From: Peptostreptococcus sp.
GTDB lineage: Bacteria; Bacillota; Clostridia; Peptostreptococcales; Peptostreptococcaceae
DNA length: 22,863 bases
Direction: 5' to 3'
Assembly (NCBI GenBank): GCA_020025095.1
Contig: JAHHSS010000015.1
Location: 1-22,863, forward strand
Positions 22,863 to 22,863 of this stretch are shown here, one piece after another. Made by a program: the position numbers and the translations under genes. Each line of letters starts with the position of its first letter. Position 1 is the stretch's first letter. The notes beneath the pieces are model-generated. The model ran no database searches, was not told the origin of the DNA, and saw nothing but the letters and a program-made list of their open reading frames with translations.

Positions 22863-22863
22863 A

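Noticed and set aside
1..22863. CRISPR array, insertion sequence, prophage or toxin-antitoxin genes
   Set aside because: No spaced repeats, transposase, integrase or phage-like proteins were found in any frame.

Overview
The window comes from a low-GC, strictly fermentative Bacillota. The AT-rich intergenic DNA, strong AGGAGG ribosome binding sites, a Firmicute-type L10 leader and a clostridial reductive Stickland cluster point to the Peptostreptococcaceae, most likely Peptostreptococcus. The genus is inferred from gene content and protein character, not from a database match.

Layout. Positions 1-4600 hold a peptide-supply block: a POT-family peptide transporter (+), a prolyl aminopeptidase (-) and an Xaa-Pro dipeptidase (+), each with its own terminator. 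Positions 4600-8200 hold a housekeeping block: rpmG, secE, nusG, rplK, rplA, then an internal promoter with an L10 leader and attenuator, then rplJ and rplL. The rpoB and rpoC genes that normally follow rplL are absent. From 8200 to the end lies an amino-acid fermentation block: a GntR/FCD regulator, an acyl-CoA ligase, the class III CoA transferase (hadA/fldA), the dehydratase activator (hadI/fldI), the two dehydratase subunits (hadB, hadC), an acyl-CoA dehydrogenase, EtfB, EtfA, a D-2-hydroxyacid dehydrogenase, a BrnQ branched-chain amino acid carrier and a class I/II aminotransferase.

How it works together. Peptides are imported and trimmed at proline, and BrnQ imports free amino acids. 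The aminotransferase makes a 2-oxo acid, the dehydrogenase reduces it to an (R)-2-hydroxy acid, and HadA loads CoA onto it. HadBC, fired by the HadI iron-sulfur ATPase, removes water to give a 2-enoyl-CoA. The acyl-CoA dehydrogenase with Etf reduces this, probably with electron bifurcation, and HadA recycles the CoA. The ligase probably primes the CoA cycle. BrnQ suggests leucine to isocaproate as the main flux; aromatic substrates (phenyllactate or indolelactate type) are an open alternative.

The strongest unusual signals are: (1) the HadC subunit has lost all four cysteines that I expect to hold its [4Fe-4S] cluster (now A71, S98, G103, S325), although its reading frame is intact; (2) three near-identical palindromes fitting the FadR-type motif TNGTATACNA flank the GntR gene, one on its own -10 box and one at the start of the ligase/had transcript; (3) the fermentation block sits where rpoBC should follow rplL; (4) a perfect 12-bp direct repeat with a 30-bp period lies between hadA and hadI. 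No CRISPR array, tRNA, rRNA, insertion sequence or phage gene was seen.
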